Shown here: positions 1 to 5,893 of the stretch, one piece after another
How positions within the stretch are numbered: position 1 is the first letter of the stretch
Layout: each line of letters starts with the position of its first letter
Source of the DNA: an uncultured Bacilli bacterium
GTDB lineage: Bacteria; Bacillota_I; Bacilli_A; RF39; UBA660
DNA: 10,022 nucleotides
Direction of reading: 5' to 3'
Assembly: GCA_934162265.1 (NCBI GenBank)
Contig: CAKPHZ010000033.1
Span: 1 to 10,022 of the forward strand
The notes under the pieces: generated by a model
What the model was told of the DNA's origin: nothing
The model's database searches: none
The model's input: only the letters and a program-made list of their open reading frames with translations
Made by a program: the position numbers and the translations under genes

Positions 1-85
1 ACCATAAAGTTTCATCTTTATAAATAGCATCTACTATAATATTACCTTCACTATTTTTATATATAATTAATTTATTGTCTTCCAT
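1..85 (-). CDS. RhuM-family protein, N-terminal fragment cut by the window edge
   Basis: Read leftward from an ATG at 85-83, the frame stays open to the window edge and gives 28 residues. They begin MEDNKLIIYKNSEG, continue IIVDAIYKDE and end TLW. This matches the usual opening of the Virulence_RhuM family (short polar start, IIIY, a -DG-/-EG- turn, then a strand ending DETVWLTQ). A strong ribosome binding site (AAAGGAAAGGAGAG on the minus strand, about 91-104) sits five bases before the ATG, which supports the start. RhuM proteins are named after a gene on Salmonella pathogenicity island 3; they are common accessory genes in gut bacteria and their biochemical role is not settled. Only the first tenth or so of the usual length is visible, so intactness cannot be judged. 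No convincing promoter was found in the roughly 145 very AT-rich bases upstream. Confidence 0.68.
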   Translation of the reverse strand, partial: MEDNKLIIYKNSEGNIIVDAIYKDETLW

Positions 86-231
86 CAATACTCTCCTTTC
101 CTTTAGTTTTTCATAAGTCATACACTTATCAATTTATATTTATTTTATTTCCGTTATTCATTATTTAAAATTTATTTATTAAATTGTATATGTTTATTTT
201 TTATAATAATTTATATCTTATAATTCTTTTA

Positions 232-747
232 TTATAAATCAGTTAAATATTTCATATAATCTAAATTGATTAAATTATTCTGTTTTTCTTTAATTTCTTT
301 TAATAGTTGTTCTTTTACTTTTATAACTAGTTTATAATCTTCTTTGGTTATATCTTTATTTTTTAGAGCATTATTTAATTCTTCTTCATCAAGGATATTT
401 ATTTCACCATTCTTTTGAATGGTGATATCAAGATATAGGTCAATAAAATATGGAATTTTTAGCTCTTTATCAATGCCACTTTCTTTTATAATATCAAAAT
501 AATATTCAATAACTTCTTTTTTATCATTTAAAAATAGGCGTAGTGCATAATTTTTGTTTTTAGGGATGAATTCTATTACATAATATCCATCATCCATTGC
601 GATAACATTATTTTTAATAATAAATGGTTTGCTTAATTTTATTAGTTTTTTGACGATGATATATTTATCTTCTTCATCTAGATAAAATTTAATTTGATAT
701 TTTTGAGCTTCATTTAAATATGTATTACTTAAAATTTTCTTTTTCAT
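232..747 (-). CDS. DUF402 domain protein (FAU-1/Ntdp-like), putative phosphatase or RNA-binding protein
   Basis: 171 residues, soluble, with no signal peptide or membrane segment. The middle and C-terminal parts carry the DUF402 pattern: YYVIEF (55-60) and a basic strand, then YFDI (83-86), the acidic strand pair DLYLDI (103-108), a KNGEINILDEEEL segment (112-124) and a long C-terminal helix (about 134-156). DUF402 proteins include the staphylococcal nucleoside tri-/diphosphate phosphatase Ntdp, where the acidic residues bind metal, and the FAU-1 type RNA-binding proteins. The conserved Asp/Glu positions are present here, so a metal-dependent nucleotide phosphatase is plausible, but the substrate is inference. 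The start is fixed by an AGAGGTGA site about four bases upstream, and an extended -10 promoter lies just before it. Transcription runs leftward toward the RhuM gene. The 147-base gap contains no clear hairpin terminator, so read-through is possible. Confidence 0.83.
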   Translation of the reverse strand: MKKKILSNTYLNEAQKYQIKFYLDEEDKYIIVKKLIKLSKPFIIKNNVIAMDDGYYVIEFIPKNKNYALRLFLNDKKEVIEYYFDIIKESGIDKELKIPYFIDLYLDITIQKNGEINILDEEELNNALKNKDITKEDYKLVIKVKEQLLKEIKEKQNNLINLDYMKYLTDL

Positions 748-765
748 GATTCACCTCTAATCAAG

Positions 766-774
766 ATTATAGCA
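766..774 (-). promoter_or_regulatory. Extended -10 promoter for the DUF402 gene
   Basis: On the minus strand the sequence reads ATGCTATAATC: a perfect TATAAT (771-766) preceded by TGC, which is the TGn extended -10 motif. No good -35 box lies 17 bp upstream, which is typical of extended -10 promoters. The predicted start is near 759-760, giving a leader of about 12 bases that holds the AGAGGTGA ribosome binding site. The same ten bases (ATGCTATAAT) recur in front of the operon at 2706. Confidence 0.5.
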
Positions 775-870
775 TGTTTTTTATTCGTGTGCTATTTATT
801 TTTGGGTATCTATTTATAAGTATTTTATAATATAACATATATATATGGTAATTTCTTTGGAGATATTTTT

Positions 871-1182
871 ATGTGTTATGAATCTATTAAATTTTCTAGT
901 GATGGTTTTATTAATTTATATAAGTTACAAATAAGAGCTTTTAAAAAGAATTTATTTAATTGTGATAATAAAGATTTAAAAATACTTATGATAGCTGGTG
1001 ATGATGATCCTGTAATTGGTAGTAGTAAACTTTTTGATGATTTAAGGTTATTTTTAAAGAGTATTGGTTATGCTGATGTTAATAGCAAACTATATGCTAA
1101 TTTAGGGCATGAGCTTCTTAATGAAGAAGATTATATGATTGTTTATAGTGATATATTGGCTTTTTTTGATAATTGTATATAA
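871..1182 (+). pseudogene. Alpha/beta hydrolase (monoacylglycerol lipase-like), C-terminal remnant
   Basis: 103 residues that match only the last third of an alpha/beta hydrolase of the monoacylglycerol lipase / lysophospholipase (serine aminopeptidase S33-like) type. The acid residue lies in the motif AGDDDPVIG (42-50, Asp46), followed by a cap helix and the strand DVNSKLY. The catalytic histidine is in NLGHELLNE (77-85, His80), and the chain ends in a typical C-terminal helix. Family members are about 270-310 residues; the first two thirds, with the GHSMG-type nucleophile serine elbow, are missing. The frame stays open back to about 820 but shows no further recognisable hydrolase sequence. 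A GGAG (859-862) eight bases before the ATG, and a TATAAT at 826-831, could allow expression of the fragment, but it cannot be an active esterase. The downstream partner is also broken, suggesting a deletion or recombination scar. Confidence 0.75.
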
Positions 1183-1589
1183 ATTGATTAGATATTAAGG
1201 AGTATTTTATGGCTTCTTTTTTATTTTCTAAAATAGGATTTATTGAATTATCTTTATAATATTTAGCGGTGTATGCAGAAGTTATAGATTGGTGATTTAA
1301 GGTTTCTTTATAAGTACTATAAATATTATATAGTTCTATAAAATTTCTATTATTTATATCTTTTAAGATGTTAAAGATATCTTCTTTTATTCTTAAATTT
1401 ATTGGTGTTTCAGAGTAATATTTTTTTAATATTATTTTTTTGTTATAATATATTTTTGCACAGGATCCTTTATTTAAGTAAGTCATATTTTTAAAATTAA
1501 TTGTATTAAAAAATTCATAGTAATTAGTAGTGTTTTCATTAATAAGTAATAAGTTTTTCTTTTTTTATGTTAGGGTTGTTATATTCCAT
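1118..1589 (-). pseudogene. Protein-kinase-like gene remnant: 5' frameshift and 3' truncation
   Basis: The open part starts at an ATG at 1486 and gives 122 residues. It begins with what looks like a glycine-rich nucleotide loop, NKGSCAKIYYN (5-15), followed by a lysine strand IILKKYY (18-24), the N-lobe layout of a protein-kinase-like fold. A helical segment and SAYTAKYYKDNSINPI (70-85) follow. Two defects are visible. First, the same frame is open upstream to about 1564 and encodes family-like sequence (NENTTNYYEFFNTINF), but has no start codon; an ATG at 1589 begins MEYNNPNIKKEK in the other frame and stops at 1539. The shift lies between 1541 and 1566, which holds T runs of five and seven. 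Second, recognisable sequence seems to end near 1211-1217, and the last 30 or so residues are antisense to the hydrolase remnant. The whole catalytic C-lobe is therefore absent. The family assignment is by fold pattern only and is moderate. Confidence 0.55.
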
Positions 1590-1618
1590 AGTAATCTCTT
1601 TCTTTTTTTATAATTAGT

Positions 1619-1641
1619 AAAAAAGTAGCGATAATTGCTAC
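1619..1641 (-). terminator. Rho-independent terminator of the nucleotide-cleaning operon
   Basis: On the minus strand the stem GTAGC, loop AATTATC and stem GCTAC are followed directly by six T's (complement of 1619-1624). It sits 14 bases after the stop of the HAM1-like gene, in the right orientation to end that transcript before the kinase-like remnant that starts at 1589. Confidence 0.7.
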
Positions 1642-1654
1642 ATGTTTTTATATT

Positions 1655-2254
1655 TTATAGATTTTTATATATGAATTCTATAACATCAAGTTCATTTTCT
1701 TTTATCATTTTTTTCTCTTCTTCTGTTATTTCGGTAAAATACTTGTTTAGTTTTTTATTTATAGATATTGTGTTTAGAGGATATCCGGGATTAATTTTGT
1801 TAGATGGTTTATCTACAATATAAAAATCTTCTTTACTCCAGGAGTAGGTGGATTCAGTATTGTGATTGATAACAGCAATTCCATATACCCATTTGCATGT
1901 TAGTTTTCCGTCTTTTCCATAAGTATGGGCTAAATTGGTGTAGTATTTAATCATTTCTTCATCATTTAATCTTTTTCCATTTATTCTTCTTACAAACATA
2001 CCTGGCTGTTTTTCTTCTGGAATATCTTCTATATATAGGTTATCATCCATAGCAAAAACAGGGTAGGGAGAAATTTTAGCGTAGGCTCTTGCTTTTATTA
2101 AAGCATTATCAATGGCATTTTTTCCGTTTTCTTCTATTTCAAGTTTCTTTTCTATATCGTTTAAGGTAATGATTTCTATATTTCTTTTTTGTAATTCTCC
2201 TTCAAATCTTTTTTTCTTACTTTCATTTTCTGTTGCAAAGAGTACTTTTTTCAT
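1655..2254 (-). CDS. Divergent HAM1/RdgB-type non-canonical NTP pyrophosphatase
   Basis: 199 residues, close to the usual 190-205 of the family. HAM1/RdgB enzymes hydrolyse ITP, dITP and XTP to the monophosphate and pyrophosphate, keeping damaged purines out of DNA and RNA. Visible family motifs, in order: the N-terminal strand-loop FATENESKKK (6-15; RdgB has TGNxxK), GKNAIDNALIKARAYAK (44-60, the ENA..KA helix), the metal-binding pair in AMDDNLYIED (68-77; Asp70, Asp71) and QPGMFVRR (83-90, the PG.YSAR segment). The C-terminal part departs from the family. The GGFGYDP base-recognition loop is only weakly echoed by NPGYPL (155-160), and the SHRG motif after the TEEEKK helix is absent. The fold and phosphate chemistry are therefore well supported, but specificity for ITP/XTP is not. 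The gene overlaps its upstream partner by four bases (ATGA), implying translational coupling, and a hairpin terminator follows. Confidence 0.8.
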   Translation of the reverse strand: MKKVLFATENESKKKRFEGELQKRNIEIITLNDIEKKLEIEENGKNAIDNALIKARAYAKISPYPVFAMDDNLYIEDIPEEKQPGMFVRRINGKRLNDEEMIKYYTNLAHTYGKDGKLTCKWVYGIAVINHNTESTYSWSKEDFYIVDKPSNKINPGYPLNTISINKKLNKYFTEITEEEKKMIKENELDVIEFIYKNL

Positions 2255-2706
2255 TTTTTTCCCTCTTTTTCTTTTTTATAATTTTTTAGAAAAATATCTA
2301 GTTCTTTTTCATCTTTGAAAATTGTTTCAAAAATATTATATAAAGTATCGGTTGTTTCGTATTCTCCAATTGCATAACACTTTTTTCCTAATCCGAATGC
2401 AATACCTGCTTCAATGTGTGCTGCCTTTCCGGCTGGTAAGACTAGTAATAGGTTAGTAGAATTTTGTTCTCCTTCTAAATCATTATGGAATAAATTTAAG
2501 ACAATGTCACTTTTTAATCCAAGAGATTCAAATTCTTTTTGTTTTTCCTCTGGAGTTTGATTTTTGTTACCATATCCCCAATTTTCTTCATTTTTTAGAA
2601 AACAATAGTAAGAGATATTATATTGATCAAATAAGGCACATATTTTTAATATATTTTCTTTATTTCTTGCTCTACCGGCAATAAAAAATTCGTATTTATT
2701 GTTCAT
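2251..2706 (-). CDS. Nucleoside 2-deoxyribosyltransferase-like protein
   Basis: 151 residues, the size of nucleoside 2-deoxyribosyltransferases and their relatives, the dNMP N-glycosidases (Rcl, MilB). The chain opens with a strand and FFIAGRAR (7-14), the substrate-binding turn after beta 1. The key motif is LVLPAGKAAHIEAGIAFGLG (88-107): the SAH.E.G helix, in which Glu99 would be the nucleophile that attacks the deoxyribose C1'. A CYAIGEYE strand (110-117) follows. The family swaps or hydrolyses the base on 2'-deoxynucleosides or nucleotides in the cytosol. Which of these this protein does cannot be read from sequence. It is the first gene of a two-gene leftward operon with a HAM1-like pyrophosphatase, with a four-base overlap. 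The ribosome binding site is AGAAAGGAAC, about eight bases before the ATG, with an extended -10 promoter at 2763-2755. The C-terminus is lysine-rich (KKEKEGKK). Confidence 0.72.
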   Translation of the reverse strand: MNNKYEFFIAGRARNKENILKICALFDQYNISYYCFLKNEENWGYGNKNQTPEEKQKEFESLGLKSDIVLNLFHNDLEGEQNSTNLLLVLPAGKAAHIEAGIAFGLGKKCYAIGEYETTDTLYNIFETIFKDEKELDIFLKNYKKEKEGKK

Positions 2707-2754
2707 AATTTTGGTTCCTTTCTTTGTTTGTTTTACATTTTTGTGTACGAATAT

Positions 2755-2763
2755 ATTATAGCA
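2755..2763 (-). promoter_or_regulatory. Extended -10 promoter of the deoxyribosyltransferase/HAM1 operon
   Basis: The minus strand reads TATGCTATAATATA: a perfect TATAAT (2760-2755) with an upstream TGC (extended -10). No recognisable TTGACA lies 17 bp upstream. It is about 50 bases before the ATG at 2706, leaving room for a leader of about 40 bases. Confidence 0.5.
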
Positions 2764-2887
2764 TACTTTTTTTGGTTTTCTTTCTCATTTAGGAGGATTT
2801 TTAGTAGGAAAACTAGAATATTAATAGTAGGGGATTATTAGTAGAGAAAGTACTGATTTAGTATTTTTTTGATAAAGGAGGCTATTG

Positions 2888-3577
2888 ATGAAGTTTAAGA
2901 ATTTACCTGATGAGGAGAAACCAAGAGAGAGATTATATCTTTATGGAGCTAATGTATTAAGTAATGAAGAATTAGTAATGATTTTATTAAAAACAGGAAC
3001 TCGGAAGTTTTCAGTAAAAGAGTTAGCGTTTGAACTTTTAAGTCAAAGTGGAGGAGTTAGAAATTTAAAGAATATGACTTATCAGAAATTAATTCAAATT
3101 GAAGGAATTGGGCATGTTAAAGCAATTGAAATTCTTGCGTTGATTGAATTATCAAAAAGAATTCAAGAGAAAGTTACTTTACCAGATATTTTAAATTGTG
3201 CTAGTCCTAGTAATATTATTGGCTATTTTCATGATTTGTTTATCGATAAAAAGCAAGAGGAATTTTATGTTCTATATCTAGATAATAAAAAGAAATATCT
3301 TGATAAAAAGAAACTTTTTGTAGGAAGTATTAATTATTCAATTGCTCATCCAAGGGAAATTTTCAAGAATGCTTATTTAATTTCGGCATCTTTTATTATT
3401 TGTATTCATAATCATCCTTCTGGAGACCCAACACCTAGTAAGGAAGATATTAATTTGACTAAAAGTTTAAATGAGATAGGAAATATGCATGCGATTTATT
3501 TAGTAGATCATTTAATTATAGGTAAGGATTGTTACTTTAGTTTTTATGAGAGTCATTGTATTTTAAATACTAAATAA
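2888..3577 (+). CDS. radC: RadC family JAMM-domain protein
   Basis: 229 residues, the normal length for RadC. The N-terminal half holds a UPF0758-type helical region beginning LPDEEKPRERL, then a helix-hairpin-helix DNA-binding motif IEGIGHVKA (71-79). The C-terminal MPN/JAMM domain has the complete zinc-binding motif: His174 and His176 in HNHPSGD, Ser184 and Asp187 in PTPSKED (181-187), with the upstream glutamate in QEEFYVL (123-129). The family was once linked to DNA repair, but its cellular role is still unresolved; the motif indicates a metal-dependent hydrolase. The start at 2888 is chosen because AAAGGAGG (2874-2881) is six bases away. An in-frame TTG at 2885 would be only three bases away and is unlikely. 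The gene lies 35 bases upstream of the deacetylase-like gene and probably shares its transcript. Confidence 0.95.
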   Translation: MKFKNLPDEEKPRERLYLYGANVLSNEELVMILLKTGTRKFSVKELAFELLSQSGGVRNLKNMTYQKLIQIEGIGHVKAIEILALIELSKRIQEKVTLPDILNCASPSNIIGYFHDLFIDKKQEEFYVLYLDNKKKYLDKKKLFVGSINYSIAHPREIFKNAYLISASFIICIHNHPSGDPTPSKEDINLTKSLNEIGNMHAIYLVDHLIIGKDCYFSFYESHCILNTK

Positions 3578-3612
3578 TTTTCTTTTACATATAGTTTAGT
3601 AGGTGGATATGG

Positions 3613-4452
3613 ATGAAAAGTATAGTGAAATTGCTTGGTTTACTTGTTTTGATTGGGTTTAGTTTTTTTTATACCGATAAAGTAATTGAGGTTATTCGAG
3701 AAGAAGATGAAGTGATGATTAAAATTAAAGAAGAAAAAGATCGTTATTATGTGAAACCAATTGATGCGGTTATTTCGGGAAATACAATTATTCCTGGAGA
3801 AAATGGGAGAGAAGTAGATGTTGATGGTAGTTATAAGAAAATGAAAGAACAGGGAATTTATAATGAGAAATTGTTTGTATTTGATGAAATAAAACCTAAA
3901 GTTAGGTTAGAAGATTATCAAGATAAATTTATTATTTCGGGGAATAAAAATAAGAAGATGGTTAGTTTAGTTTTTTCTATTGATAGTAGTAGATATTTAG
4001 AACAGGTAGATAAAATATTAAATAATAAGAATGTTGTTGGTAATTTTTTTGTGGATTATTCTTATTTGATTAGTAATTCTACTGTGATTAAAGATAAATC
4101 TCATCATGAATTTTATAGTTATGGATCCAATGGCGTTTATTCTCCCGATACAATATTATTTGCTAATAATTTAATTAGTAGGATTAGTAATAATGAGGCT
4201 ATTTATTGTTTTTCTTCTGATATGTCAAAAAAAACTTTATCTCTTTGTAGTAAGAATAATTTATATACAGTATCTCCTACTATTGTTGGGGCAAATACAC
4301 CTTATAAAAATGTTAAAAATAAATTAGAAAGTGGTAGTATTATTTTTCTTTCTTTAAATAATGCGGGAATGACAGAATTACCTTTAGTTATTGATTATAT
4401 TGAAGGAAAAGGATATGAGATTGTTGGTTTATCTACTTTACTTTCAGAATAA
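3613..4452 (+). CDS. Membrane-anchored polysaccharide-deacetylase-fold protein, probably catalytically inactive
   Basis: 279 residues. An N-terminal hydrophobic segment (about 4-21) would act as a signal anchor, placing the rest outside the cell. Residues 46-110 form a distinct domain with IIPGENGREVDVDGSY (59-74) and ISGNK (108-112). Residues 115-279 resemble a NodB/polysaccharide deacetylase barrel: strand MVSLVFSIDSS (116-126), NVVGNFFVDY (140-149), a HHEFYSYG segment (164-171), and a closing GSIIFLSLNN...LPLVIDYIEGKGYEIVGLSTLL pattern. The catalytic motifs are degraded. TFDDG has become FSIDSS, losing the metal-binding second Asp; HxxxH is incomplete; and the usual LLHD near the end is FLSL. 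Known deacetylases trim N-acetyl groups from peptidoglycan or chitin; this one is more likely a structural or ligand-binding relative. GGTGG (3602-3606) six bases upstream fixes the start. It is probably co-transcribed with radC. Confidence 0.7.
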   Translation: MKSIVKLLGLLVLIGFSFFYTDKVIEVIREEDEVMIKIKEEKDRYYVKPIDAVISGNTIIPGENGREVDVDGSYKKMKEQGIYNEKLFVFDEIKPKVRLEDYQDKFIISGNKNKKMVSLVFSIDSSRYLEQVDKILNNKNVVGNFFVDYSYLISNSTVIKDKSHHEFYSYGSNGVYSPDTILFANNLISRISNNEAIYCFSSDMSKKTLSLCSKNNLYTVSPTIVGANTPYKNVKNKLESGSIIFLSLNNAGMTELPLVIDYIEGKGYEIVGLSTLLSE

Positions 4453-4456
4453 AAAT

Positions 4457-4894
4457 TTATAAGTGTTTTTTCATTAAATTTTCTTTTTCAATGTATCCTA
4501 AATTTTGATAAAAATCTTTTGTTCCACGATAATCATCTAGATAGCTATAATGAAATTTTTCTTGAAAATATTCTTCTATTATTTTATGATTATCTAAGAT
4601 ATATTTTAATAGATTACTTCCTATATGTAAGGGAGTTTTTTGATATTTTTTTAGTACAAATAATTGATCAATATAGAGTGAATGATAAGTATTTTTTGTG
4701 TAACATGCAGCAACTAATATTTCTTCAAGAAAAGCACCGATAACTAAATATTTACCTGATTTTAGGTCATTGATGTAAAAACTTTTTTTATGTGACATTT
4801 TTTCTTCATCTATTCCATATGCATTAAAGCGAATTTTTTCTAATAAGTCTATATTTTCTTCTGTTAATGAGATTATTTTATATTTAATATTCAA
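4457..4894 (-). CDS. GNAT family N-acetyltransferase
   Basis: 145 residues from the TTG start chosen here. GNAT features: an N-terminal YKIISLTEENIDLL segment, strand YLVIGAFLEEILVAAC (49-64), beta 4 with IDQLFV (75-80), the acetyl-CoA pyrophosphate loop and helix around QKTPLHIGSNLL (85-96), and the C-terminal FYQNLGYIEK (128-137) typical of the family. It would transfer an acetyl group from acetyl-CoA to an amine; the acceptor cannot be inferred. A GTG at 4903 would give three more residues, but it lies inside the ribosome binding site AGGTGATT (4905-4898). The TTG at 4894 is five bases past GGTGA and is the better start. The gene converges on the deacetylase-like gene with four bases between stops. 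A weak AT-only inverted repeat there (4452-4459 with 4475-4482) might help termination. A TGTTAAAAT at 4920-4912 could be its extended -10. Confidence 0.78.
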   Translation of the reverse strand: MNIKYKIISLTEENIDLLEKIRFNAYGIDEEKMSHKKSFYINDLKSGKYLVIGAFLEEILVAACYTKNTYHSLYIDQLFVLKKYQKTPLHIGSNLLKYILDNHKIIEEYFQEKFHYSYLDDYRGTKDFYQNLGYIEKENLMKKHL

Positions 4895-4946
4895 TTTAAT
4901 CACCTATATTTATTTTAACAGATATTTTTTATTTCTAAAAGGTATG

Positions 4947-4975
4947 TTTACAGTAAAAATATTTTATGTTATATT
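4947..4975 (+). promoter_or_regulatory. SigA-type promoter for the gene at 4992
   Basis: TTTACA (4947-4952), a 17-base spacer and TATATT (4970-4975), with TG at 4967-4968 forming an extended -10. Each hexamer differs from consensus at one base. The predicted transcript start near 4982 leaves only about 10 leader bases, which contain the GGTGAT ribosome binding site. The promoter lies inside the reading frame that opens at 4944, so it argues against that upstream start. Confidence 0.6.
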
Positions 4976-4991
4976 AATTTTGGTGATATTT

Positions 4992-5825
4992 ATGTCTAAG
5001 TATTATTTGGTAGCAAGTTATTTTGATGGAAGAAACTTTTATGATGAGGTAATAATCAAAAATTTAGCTGGTGTGAATTTAGATAAGTTAAATACTATTG
5101 ATGTATTTACTTCTAGTCATTCTTTATTAGAGTTATTTTCTTTGATGGAGAGTGAACTTGGGGTTAGTCGAAGAAATCAAATTTCAATTAAATGTTTGAA
5201 AAATAAAGATGCTACTCCTAATTACTATAGAGTAATTGTTGATGATAAGAATTATTTGGAAGCTGTTTTGGGAATGAAAGAAGTTAGTTATCGGGCTATG
5301 GATAAGAAACGTAAAGCTTTATCTATAAGAGGAGATAGTGAACTTTATCAACAGGAAAGACAGTTTTTGATTGGTATATTAAATACTAGGGATATTTCTT
5401 TATTTGATCAAATATATCCTTATTCTAATCAATTTTCATATTTGGTTCATCGCTATTTAGAAACGGATTATGATGATATTCAAGTGATGAATAATGATTA
5501 TCAGATGATTATGGATGAATTTTCTAATTATAAAACATTTCGCTATTGGTATATTTTGAGAAATAAAAATCAACATAAGAAGGAAAATAGAAATTTTATT
5601 ATTTCTAAAAGAAATGTTAGTGATAGTAAGAAGAAAAAAAAGACAGTTAAGTCTATTCAAGAATGTGAAGAGGAATTTGAGAAAAAGTTTTATGAAAAAA
5701 ATCATATGTTATTTGAGGATTATGAGGCTATTTCTCATAATTTGGCTTATTTAGATGAAGATAAAGAGGAATATTTAGATGTTGATGAGGTAGAAAGAAT
5801 GTATAACCATCATCAAAGACGTTAG
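4992..5825 (+). CDS. Conserved-looking protein of unknown function
   Basis: 277 residues that I do not recognise. It opens with MSKYYLVASYFDG, a beta strand, then alternating strand and helix segments up to about residue 190. Positions 150-190 are rich in aromatic and acidic residues (YLETDYDDI, FRYWYILR). Next come a lysine-rich linker (about 190-220, including SKKKKK) and a very acidic helical tail (222-270, ECEEEFEKKF, LDEDKEEYLDVDEVER) that could form a coiled coil or a charged interaction surface. It has no cysteine cluster, membrane segment or signal peptide once the start is set correctly. The frame is open from 4944 and would add a hydrophobic 16-residue leader, but GGTGA (4982-4986) five bases before 4992, and the promoter within that leader, favour the internal ATG. 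It is transcribed divergently from the GNAT gene. Confidence 0.72.
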   Translation: MSKYYLVASYFDGRNFYDEVIIKNLAGVNLDKLNTIDVFTSSHSLLELFSLMESELGVSRRNQISIKCLKNKDATPNYYRVIVDDKNYLEAVLGMKEVSYRAMDKKRKALSIRGDSELYQQERQFLIGILNTRDISLFDQIYPYSNQFSYLVHRYLETDYDDIQVMNNDYQMIMDEFSNYKTFRYWYILRNKNQHKKENRNFIISKRNVSDSKKKKKTVKSIQECEEEFEKKFYEKNHMLFEDYEAISHNLAYLDEDKEEYLDVDEVERMYNHHQRR

Positions 5826-5832
5826 TTTTTTC

Positions 5833-5861
5833 TTGACAAGATAGTTTACAATTTTTATAAT
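5833..5861 (+). promoter_or_regulatory. Perfect consensus SigA promoter for the SpoIIID-like gene
   Basis: TTGACA (5833-5838), exactly 17 bases, TATAAT (5856-5861). Both hexamers match consensus at every position, which is rare and implies strong constitutive initiation unless a repressor acts. The start is expected near 5868, with a leader of about 26 bases containing GAAGGGGGAT before the ATG at 5894. The promoter begins seven bases after the stop of the preceding gene. Confidence 0.87.
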
Positions 5862-5893
5862 AAGTTTGAAGATGTTGAAGGGGGATATTTTTT

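Noticed and set aside
1635..1823. Plus-strand open frame of 62 residues
   Set aside because: It is antisense to the 3' end of the HAM1-like gene, low-complexity (Phe/Ser rich), lacks a ribosome binding site and begins inside the terminator hairpin.
2112..2318. Plus-strand open frame of 68 residues
   Set aside because: Antisense to the HAM1-like gene start and operon overlap; a phenylalanine-rich shadow of lysine-rich coding sequence.
4452..4482. AAAATTTA / TAAATTTT inverted repeat between the converging deacetylase-like and GNAT genes
   Set aside because: The stem is eight A:T pairs only and half of it is coding; too weak and too expected in this composition to call a terminator.
4519..4743. 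Plus-strand open frame of 74 residues
   Set aside because: Fully antisense to the GNAT acetyltransferase gene, with no ribosome binding site.
5457..5705. Minus-strand open frame of 82 residues, hydrophobic
   Set aside because: Antisense shadow of the unknown 277-residue gene; the hydrophobicity reflects Lys/Asn-rich codons read backward.
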